From Oegoconia quadripuncta (Eukaryota > Arthropoda > Insecta > Lepidoptera > Autostichidae), in contig OX438745.1 of assembly GCA_949316235.1 (NCBI GenBank), positions 4,717,001 to 4,781,000 of the forward strand: a stretch of DNA of 64,000 nucleotides. Reading direction: 5' to 3'. Position 1 is the stretch's first letter, and each line of letters begins with the position of its first letter. Position numbers and translations under genes: made by a program. The notes under the pieces are model-generated. The model searched no databases and was not told the origin of the DNA. It saw only the letters and a list, made by a program, of their open reading frames with translations. Of the stretch, positions 32,836 to 45,300 are shown piece after piece.

Positions 32836-33989
32836 GGCAGCCTGAGCGATGAGGGATTCTCCTAGTAGGGATACCTACAGTCATACTAAGAAATTACTAC
32901 AATATTTTCTTAAAAATTTGACCTACGAAGATACAGAGAAGTTATTGACTGTCTTGAAGTAATCTTTAAGCATAGATTTATTCTATATATATATATAGAT
33001 ACTTTATATATGGATTTTTAGTATATATCTATATGATTATATTATTTTAAGTCATAGAAGCCCTAGCTTTGCCTGAAACACAGGATTTTCCTAGTTCAGG
33101 CACTAGTGTTACAGTTGCAATTAAGTATTATTATGTAGATTTTATGTTTTAATATACCATAAGAATTAATAAATATATTTCATTGATTGAATAAATATAT
33201 TTGATTGATCTTGAGAGGAAAACGTCAACATACACGGTAACACCTACGACTGGCGATCGGTCAACATCGGCTACCTTCGTACAAGCTCACCAGGAGGTCG
33301 ACGGTTGGATTCGAGACGTCACTTTTCGCTCCAGCTGCCATAGTGTTTGCATATAGTTGAATAGTGTTCCAAGTATTTAATAAATTTCTATCCATACAAT
33401 CTAGTATTTCGTTTCTGAGTAAGATCTCCTAACAATCTAGATCTAATAAATATTAATGAATAAAAAGCCAAGGTTTCTTTAGTGGATATGGTCCGAAATA
33501 AGTAACATAAGAACGAGAGTTATGAACGTAACATGGATATGGAAGCTAAAGAATTTGTAACCTTAGATACAATAGACAAAAATGGTGCCTTAGCACCTTT
33601 TTTTAACGGAGCAAAAATCCATCATAGGACACCTTTGTACGTTCCACACATAGCTACAAAAGCAGAAGGCAATGCCTTACCCAGATTGAAAAAATTCTGG
33701 CACGCAAAGAGAGAATGCTCTAGAGTATCGACCTGACTAAACCAGCCCTAGTCACTGGGTGCTTTCTGAATTCTTATCAAGCAGGAAGCGAACACCCTAT
33801 AGGTACCTAAGGCAACTAAGCACGACCTACCACACTCCTCGGACTGTGTCTCCAATAAGCTAGGAACAACAGTGGTATACTCGAAACGACAATTTGCTGG
33901 GAGTGGGGGACTGACAGGAAATTTTAAGGTGGTAGCATCTGCTCTGCTGGGGACGACTGGCACTGACTTTGCTGAATTTCTACATTCAT
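32836..33989. other. Intergenic, no gene recognised
   Basis: AT dinucleotide runs near 32980-33040. A 67-codon + frame (33533-33736) and a 100-codon minus frame (33748-34050) are open, but neither shows a motif I can name, and the latter runs into a LINE. Confidence 0.35.
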
Positions 33990-34425
33990 TCATTTTGCTG
34001 CCCTTATCCCACTCTAGGTGGGGTCGGCACAACATATCATCCTCTTCCACTCTCCTCTATCAGCCGTCATCTCCGTACTCGCCCCTTTCACATACATAGC
34101 ATTCCTCACGCAGTGTACCCACACCTTCTTTGGTCTTCCTCTACCTCTGTATCCCTCCACATTCATACTTAACACTCGTCTTGTTACGTGCCTTTCATCC
34201 CTCCATATAATGTGCCCAAACCATGCTAACCTATTACTCCTCAATTTATCTGTTATTGGCGCCACTTTTAGACTTCCTCTGATATACTCATTCCTGATCT
34301 TATCCATTCTAGTCACACCACACATCCATCTTAGCATTCTCATCTCTGCCACATGCATTCTACTTTCATCAGTTTCTTTCATTGTCCAACATTCAGATCC
34401 ATACATGGTGACATGCTGAATTTCT
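33990..34425 (-). pseudogene. RTE-like LINE reverse transcriptase C-terminus
   Basis: A 130-codon minus-strand frame reads MYGSECWTMKETDE, MRMLRWMCGVTRMDK, SNRLAWFGHI, GRGRPKKVWVHC and ends CCADPT-stop. These motifs, in this order, are the C-terminal part of RTE-type LINE reverse transcriptases (family knowledge). The catalytic RT core and endonuclease are not present. It is uninterrupted, so relatively young compared with the other RTE-like pieces here. Confidence 0.8.
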
Positions 34426-34454
34426 ACATTATTTTATATAGGTATTTGATTCCT

Positions 34455-34660
34455 GATTACTGGTGACACCACTCCTGATTACGAACAACTTTCCACTAGG
34501 AACCATTGCCGAATTCAGTTGAAAAATATTGGACTTCCATACTAAAGGTGGTTTCAGAGTGGTTTAGTCGAAAAATTTGTTCGAATTCGACTATGGTTCT
34601 ATGAGGAAAGTTGTTCATAATCAACAGTCGCCTCACCAATTAATGGGAATACACTAGAAT
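34455..34660 (+). mobile_element. MITE-N, partial
   Basis: CTCCTGATTACGAACAACTT on one side and AAAGTTGTTCATAATCAAC on the other are subterminal inverted repeats. The inner GACTTCCATACTAAAGGTGG is shared with 41316 and 59818. The CAGGGTGA ends are lost. Confidence 0.65.
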
Positions 34661-35097
34661 ATTATTTACTATTTGACACTAAACTGCGTGTTATTGAAAA
34701 TGAGCAAACAGCCTGGTCTCAATCGTACCTGAAATAAGTGAAGGATGATGAAGTCAAGCATTAAAGCTGTACTTAGAACCCCAGATTTTGTAATATTGTC
34801 TATTTTATTGCAAGCACATGAACATAACTTTCCTTCCGTCGTTTCTAACCTTGAAAAATACATAGCATTTATACAATATGTTTTCATCCGCAATCTAGGG
34901 ATGAGGTAATAGACAAACAAAGTAATTGAACAGACTGTTTAAGAGACGTAACAGTGTTGCCAGGAGGATTCTATACACTTAAATTCTCCATTTTAATACT
35001 CTTCCTTTCTCTCTAGTGATGCTTAGGGCTAATAAATCAATCAATACATTTATGAGAATTTGATATATCCAAAAAAAAAATAAGCTTATTGGCTAAA
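34661..35097. other. Intergenic, nothing recognised
   Basis: No gene or named repeat seen. Confidence 0.4.
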
Positions 35098-35340
35098 AAT
35101 AGTGATAGGCACAATGTTAATACAAGGAATAAGAACCAGCTGTTTATGTTAGCCGACTTCACAAAGTCAGTAAATCCTTCAAAGGGCAATGTATACGCTT
35201 TTATAATAAGGTTCCAGTAAACATTCAAAATTTGCCTTTAAATAAATTTAAAGCAATCATAAAACAGAAATTATTAGAAAAAGGCTATTAAAAATCACTG
35301 ACTATTTGAATGATAAGCAAGCATGGACATAGCTGTCTTA
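35098..35340 (+). pseudogene. LINE-T C-terminal relic
   Basis: With frameshifts the + strand reads NTRNKNQLF, FTKSVN, FYNKVPVNIQNLP-like and LNDKQAW words in the LINE-T order of 29103-29340. Confidence 0.5.
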
Positions 35341-35399
35341 TTATGTGTGCTTAGTTACGTACTATTCTATTTATACTAAATTCCAATATTGGTATATAT

Positions 35400-35425
35400 T
35401 ATAATAATAATAATAATAATAATAA
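35400..35425. repeat. (TAA)n microsatellite
   Basis: About eight ATA/ATT-type trinucleotide units. Confidence 0.9.
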
Positions 35426-35625
35426 AATAGTTTATTTCAGGATTAGACCCATATTATATGTATTATTTTATATATATAATGTATATATTATTATGTATAT
35501 ATTATGTATGTGTGTTTGTATGTATTCAATTAACGTATGTATTTATATGGGTGATTTATTTATTTTATTAAAATTAGGTTATCGTGCACGCTACCTACAT
35601 GTCATGTGCATAATGTTTCCTAACC

Positions 35626-35762
35626 CAAAGGTTGCCTGGAAGAGATCGCTTTTAGTGATAAGGCCGCCAAATTATACTATCCCCTTTTTCTTATTTCTTT
35701 TTATGCTTCTTATTGGTGTACAATAAAGAATATTTTGTTTGTTTGTTTGTTTGTTTGTTATT
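35626..35762 (+). mobile_element. LINE-L 3' end with (TTTG)n tail
   Basis: GTTGCCTGGAAGAGATCGC, GATAAGGCCGCC and TTGGTGTACAATAAAGAAT followed by a TTTG tandem tail. The pattern is a retroposon 3' end; minus-strand relatives are at 31872, 42779 and 48833, two of which carry ACAAT or similar tails. Confidence 0.6.
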
Positions 35763-35768
35763 ATTCAT

Positions 35769-35888
35769 ATTTTTTTTTTTATATGAGAGAGCGGCAAACG
35801 AGCATGCGGGTCACCTGATGGAAAGTAATCACCGCCGCCCATGGACACCCGCAACACCAAAAGTGTCACAGATGCGTTGCCGGCCTTA
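35769..35888 (-). mobile_element. LINE-K 3' end
   Basis: T run, TGAGAGAGCGGCAAACGAGC and GTCACAGATGCGTTGCCGGCC; truncated after about 120 bp. Confidence 0.75.
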
Positions 35889-36079
35889 TATATAATTATC
35901 AAATCACAAATTGTAACCCATAATCTGTTTAAAAAGGCAACCCTAGAGTTTCTTGCTCGTTCTTTTCAAAATTTAAATGTAATATTAATATTAATATTAA
36001 TAGTGACGTTTTCAAGTGATAATTTTATCCTATGTAGGTAATAAAAAAAATATTTTGATTTGATTTGAAAACGATTTTA

Positions 36080-36210
36080 AGATTGAGATCGAGTCTCAGT
36101 CTCAATAGTATTTTTTTATACTGTTTTAATATGAAACAGATTCTCTAGCACCAATTTAAGTTCATATCATTCTTGAGAACGGTTTATTAATACGTACCTT
36201 AGAGCTATAT
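36080..36210. repeat. Repeat family G
   Basis: ATACTGTTTTAATATGAAAC, then CTTGAGAACGGTTTATTAAT, shared with 45900-46015. Direction and class unknown. Confidence 0.5.
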
Positions 36211-36799
36211 GATGGATACACCGATTTACATTAATAACTTGAGAAATCTAGGGTAAACTTCTCCAGGAAGTGATTTCCGGGAAGGAAAGAGTACCGCACC
36301 AATGATATTGCAACCCAGCATCACCCAGCTACCTTAATTTATTTCAGTACATATATATGATTCAGTAGGTATGTTCAGTGATTTCTTTAATATGTTTGAT
36401 TTAACAATCTGATCTGAATGACGTTATGTATGTATGTATGTTATACCTAGTTTAACTGAAATCTATCTATTAAAAATGATATACATCGATCAAGATGTAA
36501 AGGAAAATACAACAAAATCCAACCAAGAGCCTCCAAACACTATCATAAAAATTAAACCTGCTACCTTAATTGTGTTCCCGACTGTACCAGTCGTTGCTAT
36601 GTCGACAAATATATCTCGCACATAATTGCAATTTGTATTTATTTATTTATCTAAAATGTTACAATATATGTACAGGTGCTAAAACAACCTATATCGGTTT
36701 ATCTAAACATCGTACCTATGTCTATATATGTATTTATTAACATTTACACATAATTTATACAGAAAGAAATACAAAATAGTAAGTAAAAATAGATAATAA
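36211..36799. other. Intergenic, nothing recognised
   Basis: AT-rich with tandem GTAT around 36427. Confidence 0.4.
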
Positions 36800-37065
36800 T
36801 CGCGGGTCGATCCCCAGCGGGGTACATGTTAAAGTACTCGGTTTGGTTAGTGGTAGGGCATTTCACATGTCCGCCTGGCTAGCTACCACCATCTTATCTA
36901 AATCTGCCGCCAAGCAGCAATGTTAATAGCATTGTTGTGTTCCGGTTGTCATAGATAAGATAGCCAGTCCCCTAAATGTGTTGGGGTTTCCGGTTCAGTA
37001 CGCCTTCCTTCGGCCTCATCTTCACTTAACATCATACGAAACCGTCGTGCATAAAAAAAACCACA
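36800..37065 (+). mobile_element. SINE-A, 5'-truncated at the B box
   Basis: Starts CGCGGGTCGATCCCCAGC and runs to ACCGTCGTGCATAAAAAAA. Confidence 0.8.
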
Positions 37066-38125
37066 ACTTCGTTAATAATCACAGAGCGATATAATTAAGA
37101 GATTAAGCTCTATAAATATAAATTTAAAAATATACGTCAAATTACACGAAATACGTCAATTATTTTAGTCCGAAGTCGGAAGCAAAGTTACTTTTGTTAT
37201 AACTTTTTAAGGTGATTTTTTTTTTGTAATTTCCATATCTCTGTATGTCTCTAAATATTCTGTAATAGTTTATTTGTAAATAAATATATTTTCAAGTATG
37301 GCAACACTGTTATGTCCAGGCAATTCAATCTTCACACACAGATGCACATTATTTAGGTCAAACGAAACGTCGCCCCTTGTTCCAAGTCACTAATTAAGGC
37401 GGCGACGGTAAGTATTCAAGGAGTTTGTGACAGTGACACTGATACCAATTTAATTAAATTATTGTGGAAGTTACATTATGTATCTTATTGCTTTGGTACT
37501 TTGGTACTTAGAAAAATAAATAACCACGGTAATAACAACTTTTTGGAAACTAATAACTTGCAGTCTTACAATGTCGTATTAATAAACCATTCTCAAAATT
37601 GAAAGCAGTCTTGTAATCGGTCTCAAATAAACGTGTTGATTAATAAACCTAACTTGAGACCTGAAAAGCACTTGCATACTCAAGCAGTACTCATTTGAGA
37701 GGTGCGCCGAGTTTCACATATTAATTCATTCATTCGCCGCGGAAGCGAATACCTGAGAAATGATCTCAGTTGAGTAGACCTCAAGATTAGTTTATAAATT
37801 AGCACGAAGTTTGAAACAGCGTCAACTTCTTAAGAAGCATCTCGGATGATACAGCCTCAAGACTTGTATTGAGATTGGTTTATGAATGGCCTTAAACTAG
37901 CCGTCATCAAAGCGTTTCCTCTGCCACACTAGCACTTCACCTTTAACCATGATTTGAAATTTAAAAAACATAACGAAACAAAATCATCTAGATAAACCAA
38001 ATCAATTGTATGCAGAGATATATATCTTCGAAACGGCTAAACTATAATAAAATACAAAAACCTACCTATCAATAAAAACAATACTTATAAAAAACCCATG
38101 TAAAAACATATTAAACTAGTATCAG
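37066..38125. other. Intergenic 5' flank of the lysyl oxidase gene
   Basis: A GC-richer patch with TTAAGGCGGCGACGGTAAGT at 37392-37411 looks like a non-coding exon end followed by a strong donor. Between 37600 and 37890 are scattered CTCAAG/CTTGAG words. No coding segment was recognised. Confidence 0.3.
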
Positions 38126-38129
38126 TAGA

Positions 38130-38452
38130 GAGCATCGGTGGCTCAACGGTCAAAACGCGGTCTCCCAATTTGGGAGGTCCGGGTTCGATTCCCACGCAGG
38201 CTATTTACCAATGAGTTTTTAAATGTAATTTAATTACTTATGTGCATTTATCCGACTGCTTTTAAAACGGTAAAGGAAAACATCGTGACGATACCTATAT
38301 GCCTGAGAAATAATTCAATACATGTGAAGTGCCCAACCCGCATTGGGCCAGAGTGGTAGACTATGGCCCATACCCCTCATTATACGAGGGAAGGCCTATA
38401 TCCCTGCAGTGGGATGTTTTGTGTTACGGGCTGATAATGAATTATCAGTAGG
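38130..38452 (+). mobile_element. SINE-B, full length
   Basis: Head CATCGGTGGCTCAACGG with B box GGTTCGATTCCC, then GTGCATTTATCCGACTGC and the 3' part AGGCCTATATCCCTGCAG through GGGCTGATAATGA. Confidence 0.85.
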
Positions 38453-39220
38453 TACTATGAATAAGTTGGTAACTCCAAAATCTTACAAATGGGCAAAAAA
38501 AAAGAATTGTAAAAGAATGATTGTAAAAATTGGCAAGCAAAATTCGATTTCGTTAATGAAACTCTTTTTCACTGGGTCTAAACCATTTAACTATACGAGT
38601 AGTAACTATCTGTGAATTCAATGATTTCATAAGCTATTTACTAACAAAACCTAACGCAGTGAGTCTTCCTTCGCCTTAAATAATAAAACCGTCAATATAA
38701 CATGACATTGAACTAGTAATACATACAAATAGATCCGAACAATTAATAACACGCCACTCATAACCTCAGTGTTCTCGGCGACATCTTAGAAATACCATTC
38801 CTTCACTATCGTTTTATACTAAGCGTTTGACTGTGATTTGTACGTGACGCAGTACATAATTTGTGTAGATTACTAATTTGTGCTCACCTTATGGATTGTT
38901 ACTGTTGCTCGCATACATTTTGACGTCAATTTACATAAAGTTCAAAGGGTCTCCTTGTCAGACAATCAACTTGTGGTTCGGAGTTACGCAGGGGAACGTA
39001 ATAGTACCCATAGTTATACAAGTATATGCTTCAAATATTAGCATATGTAATTTGGTGAATAACTTTAGTACATAGACGATAAATATTCAGTTCCTATTAA
39101 AATTACATAAAACAATACCGTGGTCGAGACATTAACGAAAACTATACTTTAAGTGTTTATATGTGTATTAGATCATGCCGTGACGACATTTAAAATGTAA
39201 GGTATAACGGAAACAAAAAA

Positions 39221-39398
39221 ATGAATATTAGGATTTCATGTGTCTTGGTATGGATATTTCTCTTTCTAAGTGTGCTAGGAAAAGATTTGCCTGAGAGTGA
39301 AAGGGCTGCCAGGGCATCGTTTATACAACGGTTGTTGAATAAGCACAAACATTATGAAGGCAGACTGAGGTTGATTGGAGGCCAGAATCGATACGAAG
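39221..39398 (+). CDS. Loxl2: Exon 1: signal peptide and start of SRCR1
   Basis: Encodes residues 1-59 and one base of codon 60. A hydrophobic core [10 protein letters not shown] (11-20) is followed by a charged linker ([11 protein letters not shown]) and the SRCR opening LRLIGG. Donor AAG|GTGAGA. Confidence 0.9.
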
Positions 39399-42300
39399 GT
39401 GAGACACTTACCGACATTTCCTATTCTAAGACTCCATTAAGCCACAAAGGACATGATTTCATCTGATATCACTTTAAGGGTACCTCATTTTGGAAAAAAG
39501 GAACCCTTATAAGAGCACTTTGTTGTCAATCTGTCTGGCGGAAAGTTACACGAAAGACTAAATGTTAACTTCAAAATATGCATTTATTTTCAACGTAAGA
39601 TATATGATATAATTTTTTTACCAGCGACAAATAAACTAACTGGTATCTAATAGGAAATGGTTAAAACCTTCTATGAACACTTGCAAGTTTATTCCTTAAT
39701 ATGATTTGATTTCTTTCGGTCACTTAGCGTGTTTTTAGTGTCTTGCGGATTTGATCTCGCACGCGGGATTAGCTCGCATGTGTAAAATTTCAAATAGCGG
39801 AGCGCACTCAACTCCGAGCTTAATTTTTTGCGGGTACAGTCCGGCAAGACTAGAGTCACCATATGACAGGCGTTTGTTGTATTTGTCTGGCAGACATTTT
39901 GAAAAAAAAAATTGTTTGTTTTTTGTAAAAACATATTATTTTTAATGATATTTTATTATATGTAATTCTTGGCTAATACTAGTGTTGTCTTATTTATTGC
40001 TTTTTACTCTAGTTAGACAGGTATTTTTCTGGAAAATCAGGCATTTTAGGCACCCACAGGCATCCCTCAATTTTGAAATCGTAAACCCTAAGCAGAACTG
40101 TATTGATTAGCATCTAACTTCTATAGAAATGAACTGCATCATCTACCACTTAGCCACAGTCGAATTAGGCAGTTACTGATACAGACCATTCCCATTGAAG
40201 TTAGACAATAATACATAGGTATAATACTATATAACAGCGAGCTTGAATCCCGCTCTACCCTACAATATAATTAACAATGGCGTGCCTAGAAGCAAGCGTT
40301 CATACAGGCGTCCAGTCCGTCCGTGCCACATTCGCATGCGTGAGCAATTGCTCACGCATGCGGATTTCCGCATGACATTAAAAACGCCCTTATTGTGTAA
40401 ATATTTTTAGGAAACGTGTATATCTACCACGCTGGCCGTTGGGGTGCCATTTGCGATGACTCCTGGGATAATGCAGCAGCTAATGTCATCTGTCGATACT
40501 TCAATCGCACTGGTATCGCCACTCACGGTGCGCAGTATGGAGAAGCCCTAAGTAAGTCATTTTATAAAATCGGTCAATACCAAGTAAGAATCGAGGCCTG
40601 AGAGTTTTCGAACAGAATCAAGAACATGCTTTTTTAAATTTACAAAATAAATTTATATAGGGTCTAACAAAATTAACCCGACAAACTTTGTCAATTGCAT
40701 GTACATAACAAAAAAATAATATATTCATTAAAAAGACTAGCCTTAAAAATTTTGTTTCCGAGTAAAAAAACTAAAAGTAAGTGCAAATGAAAATACACAT
40801 TAACAGACTTACTTCATTTCGATTGTACCTTGTTTTATCAATGAGAAAAAAATGGGCAACGTTCCATTGATATGGAAGATATGGAAGAAGGGGGTGGCGG
40901 GTGGCGGGGCACAAGTCGGCATCTTCAAAGATACCCCGGCACGTGTTTGTGTGTTGTGGCAAAGTACTTAGAGCACACGGCCATTAAGGTCCAACTAAGC
41001 GGGGCAAGCGCCGCCGACGACGGCGAGCGACGATCGGTCGCCTTTCGGCATCTTCAAAGATACCCCGGCACGTGTTTGTGGTGTGGCAAAGTACTTAGAG
41101 CACGCGGCCATTAAGGTCCAACTCACAAAATTTACATTTCTAAATTAAATTTTTTGAATAAAATCTGTTAACTTTAATGTTTTATTTTTTATTTTTTTCG
41201 TAATAGCTACATCCTATACATACACTCTGCAACGTTTGTCGGGTTAATTTCGTTAGATCTTATATAGTTAGTAGCTTAGAAGTTACATAGCAAAACTCTA
41301 AAATAAACCTCCTCTCGTTATAATTACACAGTGCCCATAGGTTTGATCAAACAATTTTCGGCTCGTGATTACGAACAACTGTCCACTAGAAACCATAGCC
41401 GAATTTAGCCGAAAATTGTTGGACTTCCATACTAAAGGTGGTTTCAAAATTTTACTTTTTTGAACGAATTCGACTATGGTTCTCTGACGAAAGTTGTTCG
41501 TAATCAATTAATGGGAATTACACCAATTCAAATTCACCCTGTATATGTAGCACTATGACTAATTTCAGTATATCTCTGAGAAAAGGTTTGAATGTTAGCA
41601 TTAAAAAACCGGCCAAGCGTGTGTCGGGTCATGCGCAGTGTGAGTTCCGTACAATATGTAACGTAATTAGTTTACACGAATTAAATTTCACTCAGTATAA
41701 GATTCTATAATGGAAGTCTAACAAGAATGAAAGTGACTTGACACACAATCACCTTATACCGCGGATGAGTTTTTTTACCGTAAGGAAAAAAATAGGGCAT
41801 ATTAGGTAAGTGAAATAGAAGTTATTAGCAAAAATTGTTTTTTTTTAAATACCATCATCGACCCACGCGCCTGCCGGAGATTGCTATTTTTTCTTTACGG
41901 TAAAAAATCCAGCCAGCATTTTTTTTTGTTGGTACTTGACCTCAATCACACCTCATGTTAAGTGAAGATGAGGTCGAAGGTGGAAGCGTACTGACCCGGA
42001 AACCCCAACACATTTGGGAGATTGGCCATCTTATCTCTGACAACCGGAACTTAACAATGCTATTAACATTGCTGCTTGGCGGCAGATTTAGATAAGATGG
42101 TGGTGATAAGAACCAACCAAACCGAGTACTTAAACGTGTACCCCGCTGGGGATCGAACCCCTGACCTCCGAATCGTAAACCCAATGTTGTTTATATTGAG
42201 CCACAGAGGCGGATAAATCCACCGACCCATCCAGTATATACCTTATAATGATTAATCTACAACTAGTATTGAAAGTTATGAAAATAATCATTCTTGCATA

Positions 42301-45300
42301 TAATATGGCCCTGACATACCTACATGAAAGCAGTTGATTAAATTAAGCCGCCGCGTATCGTAAGTTGCTAGTAAGTTAATCAGTTTATTAGTTTTCCTAT
42401 AGTTGATAATTGGATGTGAAATTATGTTCTAGCTGCCGCCCGCGGCTCTGCTTGGTTGTTCTTTTTACTTTACCGTGGGAAAAGTAAAGTATACCGTCGG
42501 TTGCTCAGCGGTTAAGATGCGGTCTCCCAATTTGTGAGGTCGGGGTTCGATTCCCAGGCAGGCCCTGTTCCAATGAGTTTTTAAATTTAATTGAATTAAT
42601 TATGTGCATTTTTCCGACTGCTCTTAAAACAGTGAAGGAAAATTGAGGAAACTTGCATGCCTGAGAAATAAAAATTCAAAGGAATGTGAAATCCCCCAAC
42701 CCGCATGGCCCATGCTCTCTTATATACGAGGAAAGGCCTATATATTTTTTTTTATATGAGAGGGCGGCAAACGAGCATGCAACAATACAATACAATACAA
42801 ATACAATTTATTGCACAACAAAAAAGAAAATACAGTTTCAGAAAAGTGATAAGAATAGAATGTACAATTTGGCGACCTTATCGCTAAAAGCTCTCTTCCA
42901 GGCATCATTTGGGTACAAGGACAGTATATTTGAAATAGGTAGGTTGTGCGGTATTAAATAGGGATGCAGATACAAACTACGTGAATAAATTTCATATATT
43001 TACATACACATACATACATAGATCAATAGACAAATATACCTACTTAAATATAACATAAATACAAATGTAAAAATATAAGTAGCTTATGTCTTTTTCCGAC
43101 CATCTGGTTTGATTGTGTAAAAAATTAAGTCATTCTGATATTCCGTAACTATGTGAAAGATGGGCACACTTTCGCATTTCCAACCCACTAAACAGAGGTG
43201 TTTAAATTTCATGACTATGTGTGTCTATGGGTTATACGTGGCATTGTAATGCCAAACAGCTGAACAGAAATGGTTTGCTTATTTTCAAAAAATGATGGGT
43301 CTTTGCAATGTTTGATGGAAAACGGTACAGCCATTTCGAAGAGATTTAACTTTTTAATACTGGCTTTGTATCATCCTCTGATCAGGGTGGGCTGGGGTTG
43401 ATCCTGGCTTACAGGAGTTGCAGCAGTAGGAGTGAAGAGGCGAGTAATGCTGCATTTACTTTCAGAGAAATACTGGATGGATGACATAGTTTGTGAAGGT
43501 GATGAACCATCAATCTCCCAATGTATATTCTCTGGCTGGGGATCATCGGATTGCGAATCCAATGAAATAGCCGGAGTTGTATGCCGCGATAACATTACAG
43601 AGGGAGCTGTACCTCAGAATATAATAAAGAAGAAAGCTGTTAAACATTTGCATGAGGTTCTTGATGTTAGCACTGCTAGTTTACGACTTAGTGGTGGTAA
43701 AAACAGCAATGAAGGCAGGGTTGAGGTAAGTTGGTGTTGAATTCGTTAGTTATTCCAGCAATGGGTGGATATAGCCACTCGTTCTACTTGTGGGGCCTCA
43801 AAGACTAACCGGCGTACGACTGCGGTGCGCAGGAGCAGACGGTTACACTTTGTGGACGAGTGCCCCGGCAGATAGTCAATGAAGTTACTCCATGCGGCTG
43901 TGAACTGGATCCAGAGCGTGGACATTAATTTATAATCATTTATTTTACCGAGGCTTAGCAATTTGAAGCACTTGCCAGCTTCATGAGATCAAACAAATTT
44001 GGGTAAATAGTATCCTCGACGTACGCTAGCTGAGGATTACGTTAATATCTCCATGATTGAGATACTGCAGCCTCCAATTTCCTGTCCATACTCTAACAAC
44101 AAGTGGAATATCTTCCGTTCAAAACTCACACAGTTGATTGTATCCACGAGGTTTTGTCGAGAGGGTTGTGACCTAAACACTTACCTAAGACTAAAGATTC
44201 CCTGAACAGGCCAGCGCCATTAAACCAAGGCTTCCTAGGTGGTCGTGATTTTATACCAGAAATCATGCTACAGATCTCTCCTCATGGTATTGAAGACGCT
44301 GGTTTATTAAGATTTACATACCGCATTTCAGATTTATCATCAAGGCGTCTGGGGAGCCATTTGCCCCGATGGATGGACCCTCTACGAAGCGTCAGCCGTC
44401 TGCCGTCACCTGGCCCTCGGTTTTGCGGCCCAAGCATTGCAAACTGACTTCTTCGGAAACAATAAAATCGTTCTGAGTGGTGTCCATTGTGAGGGCAACG
44501 AGACCAACCTGTTTATGTGTAGACATTTAAAGTACGGGGATATCGTCTGCCCTGGTGAGTTTGGTGAGTAAAGATTCAGTATGTTTACGACCTTTAGCAT
44601 CAAATCTCTCTTACATACATACATAAAGCCAGGCCTATTTCCCGTAGCAGTATAGGCAGAGACCACAGTCTTCCCCTTGCTACCTACCTCTTTTACTTCA
44701 TTCGTTCTCATAAAGTTGTTCATACATGCTCGTCGCTTTAGAGTACTCCTGACTTTGCCTTTCTTTAAGATGTCCCTGATTAGATCATGGTACGTTCGCC
44801 GTGGTATGCCCCTACCAACACTACCATACATATTCGCTTCATATACCTCTTTCATTAGTCTTCTTTCATTCATCCTCTCCACATGTCCAAACCATCTCAG
44901 CATACCTTTTTCAAATTCGTTCATACTTCTCACCGATCTCATTTCCTTTGCATTAATTTTACTTTCATTCTTCTTCTGCCATACCCAACATCACTCCCGT
45001 AAATCAGTGTTCGAACCAGTACTCAAGAACAGTCAATTGATGAAATTTTTTGGACACCGTCTGGCTCCACCATTATTATCAATCAAATAATTTTGCTGTG
45101 TTCGACTCGAACGATAAACTATCTATCAACTCCAAATCGATTGCATAATTGTTTTAACGTAACCCTTTACAATAATGGGAGGTGTATAATAGCTATGTTA
45201 TTCTAATTTTAATCGATTTGGGGTCAAACTAAACCATTGTTATTACGAGCAGAAGTTGGGAATTATACAATTATGTTGTTGGAGGGTTTATGAAGGGTTA

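Noticed and set aside
33748..34050. 100-codon minus-strand frame.
   Set aside because: No recognisable domain, and its start overlaps the RTE-like LINE 3' end in a different frame.
43432..43465. Upstream ATG extending exon 3 ([10 protein letters not shown]...).
   Set aside because: The acceptor TTACTTTCAG at 43465 and exact phase continuity with exon 2 show the extra residues are intronic.
44207..44331. Open segment just before exon 4 ([15 protein letters not shown]).
   Set aside because: It does not align with SRCR2, whose sequence continues directly from exon 3 into exon 4.
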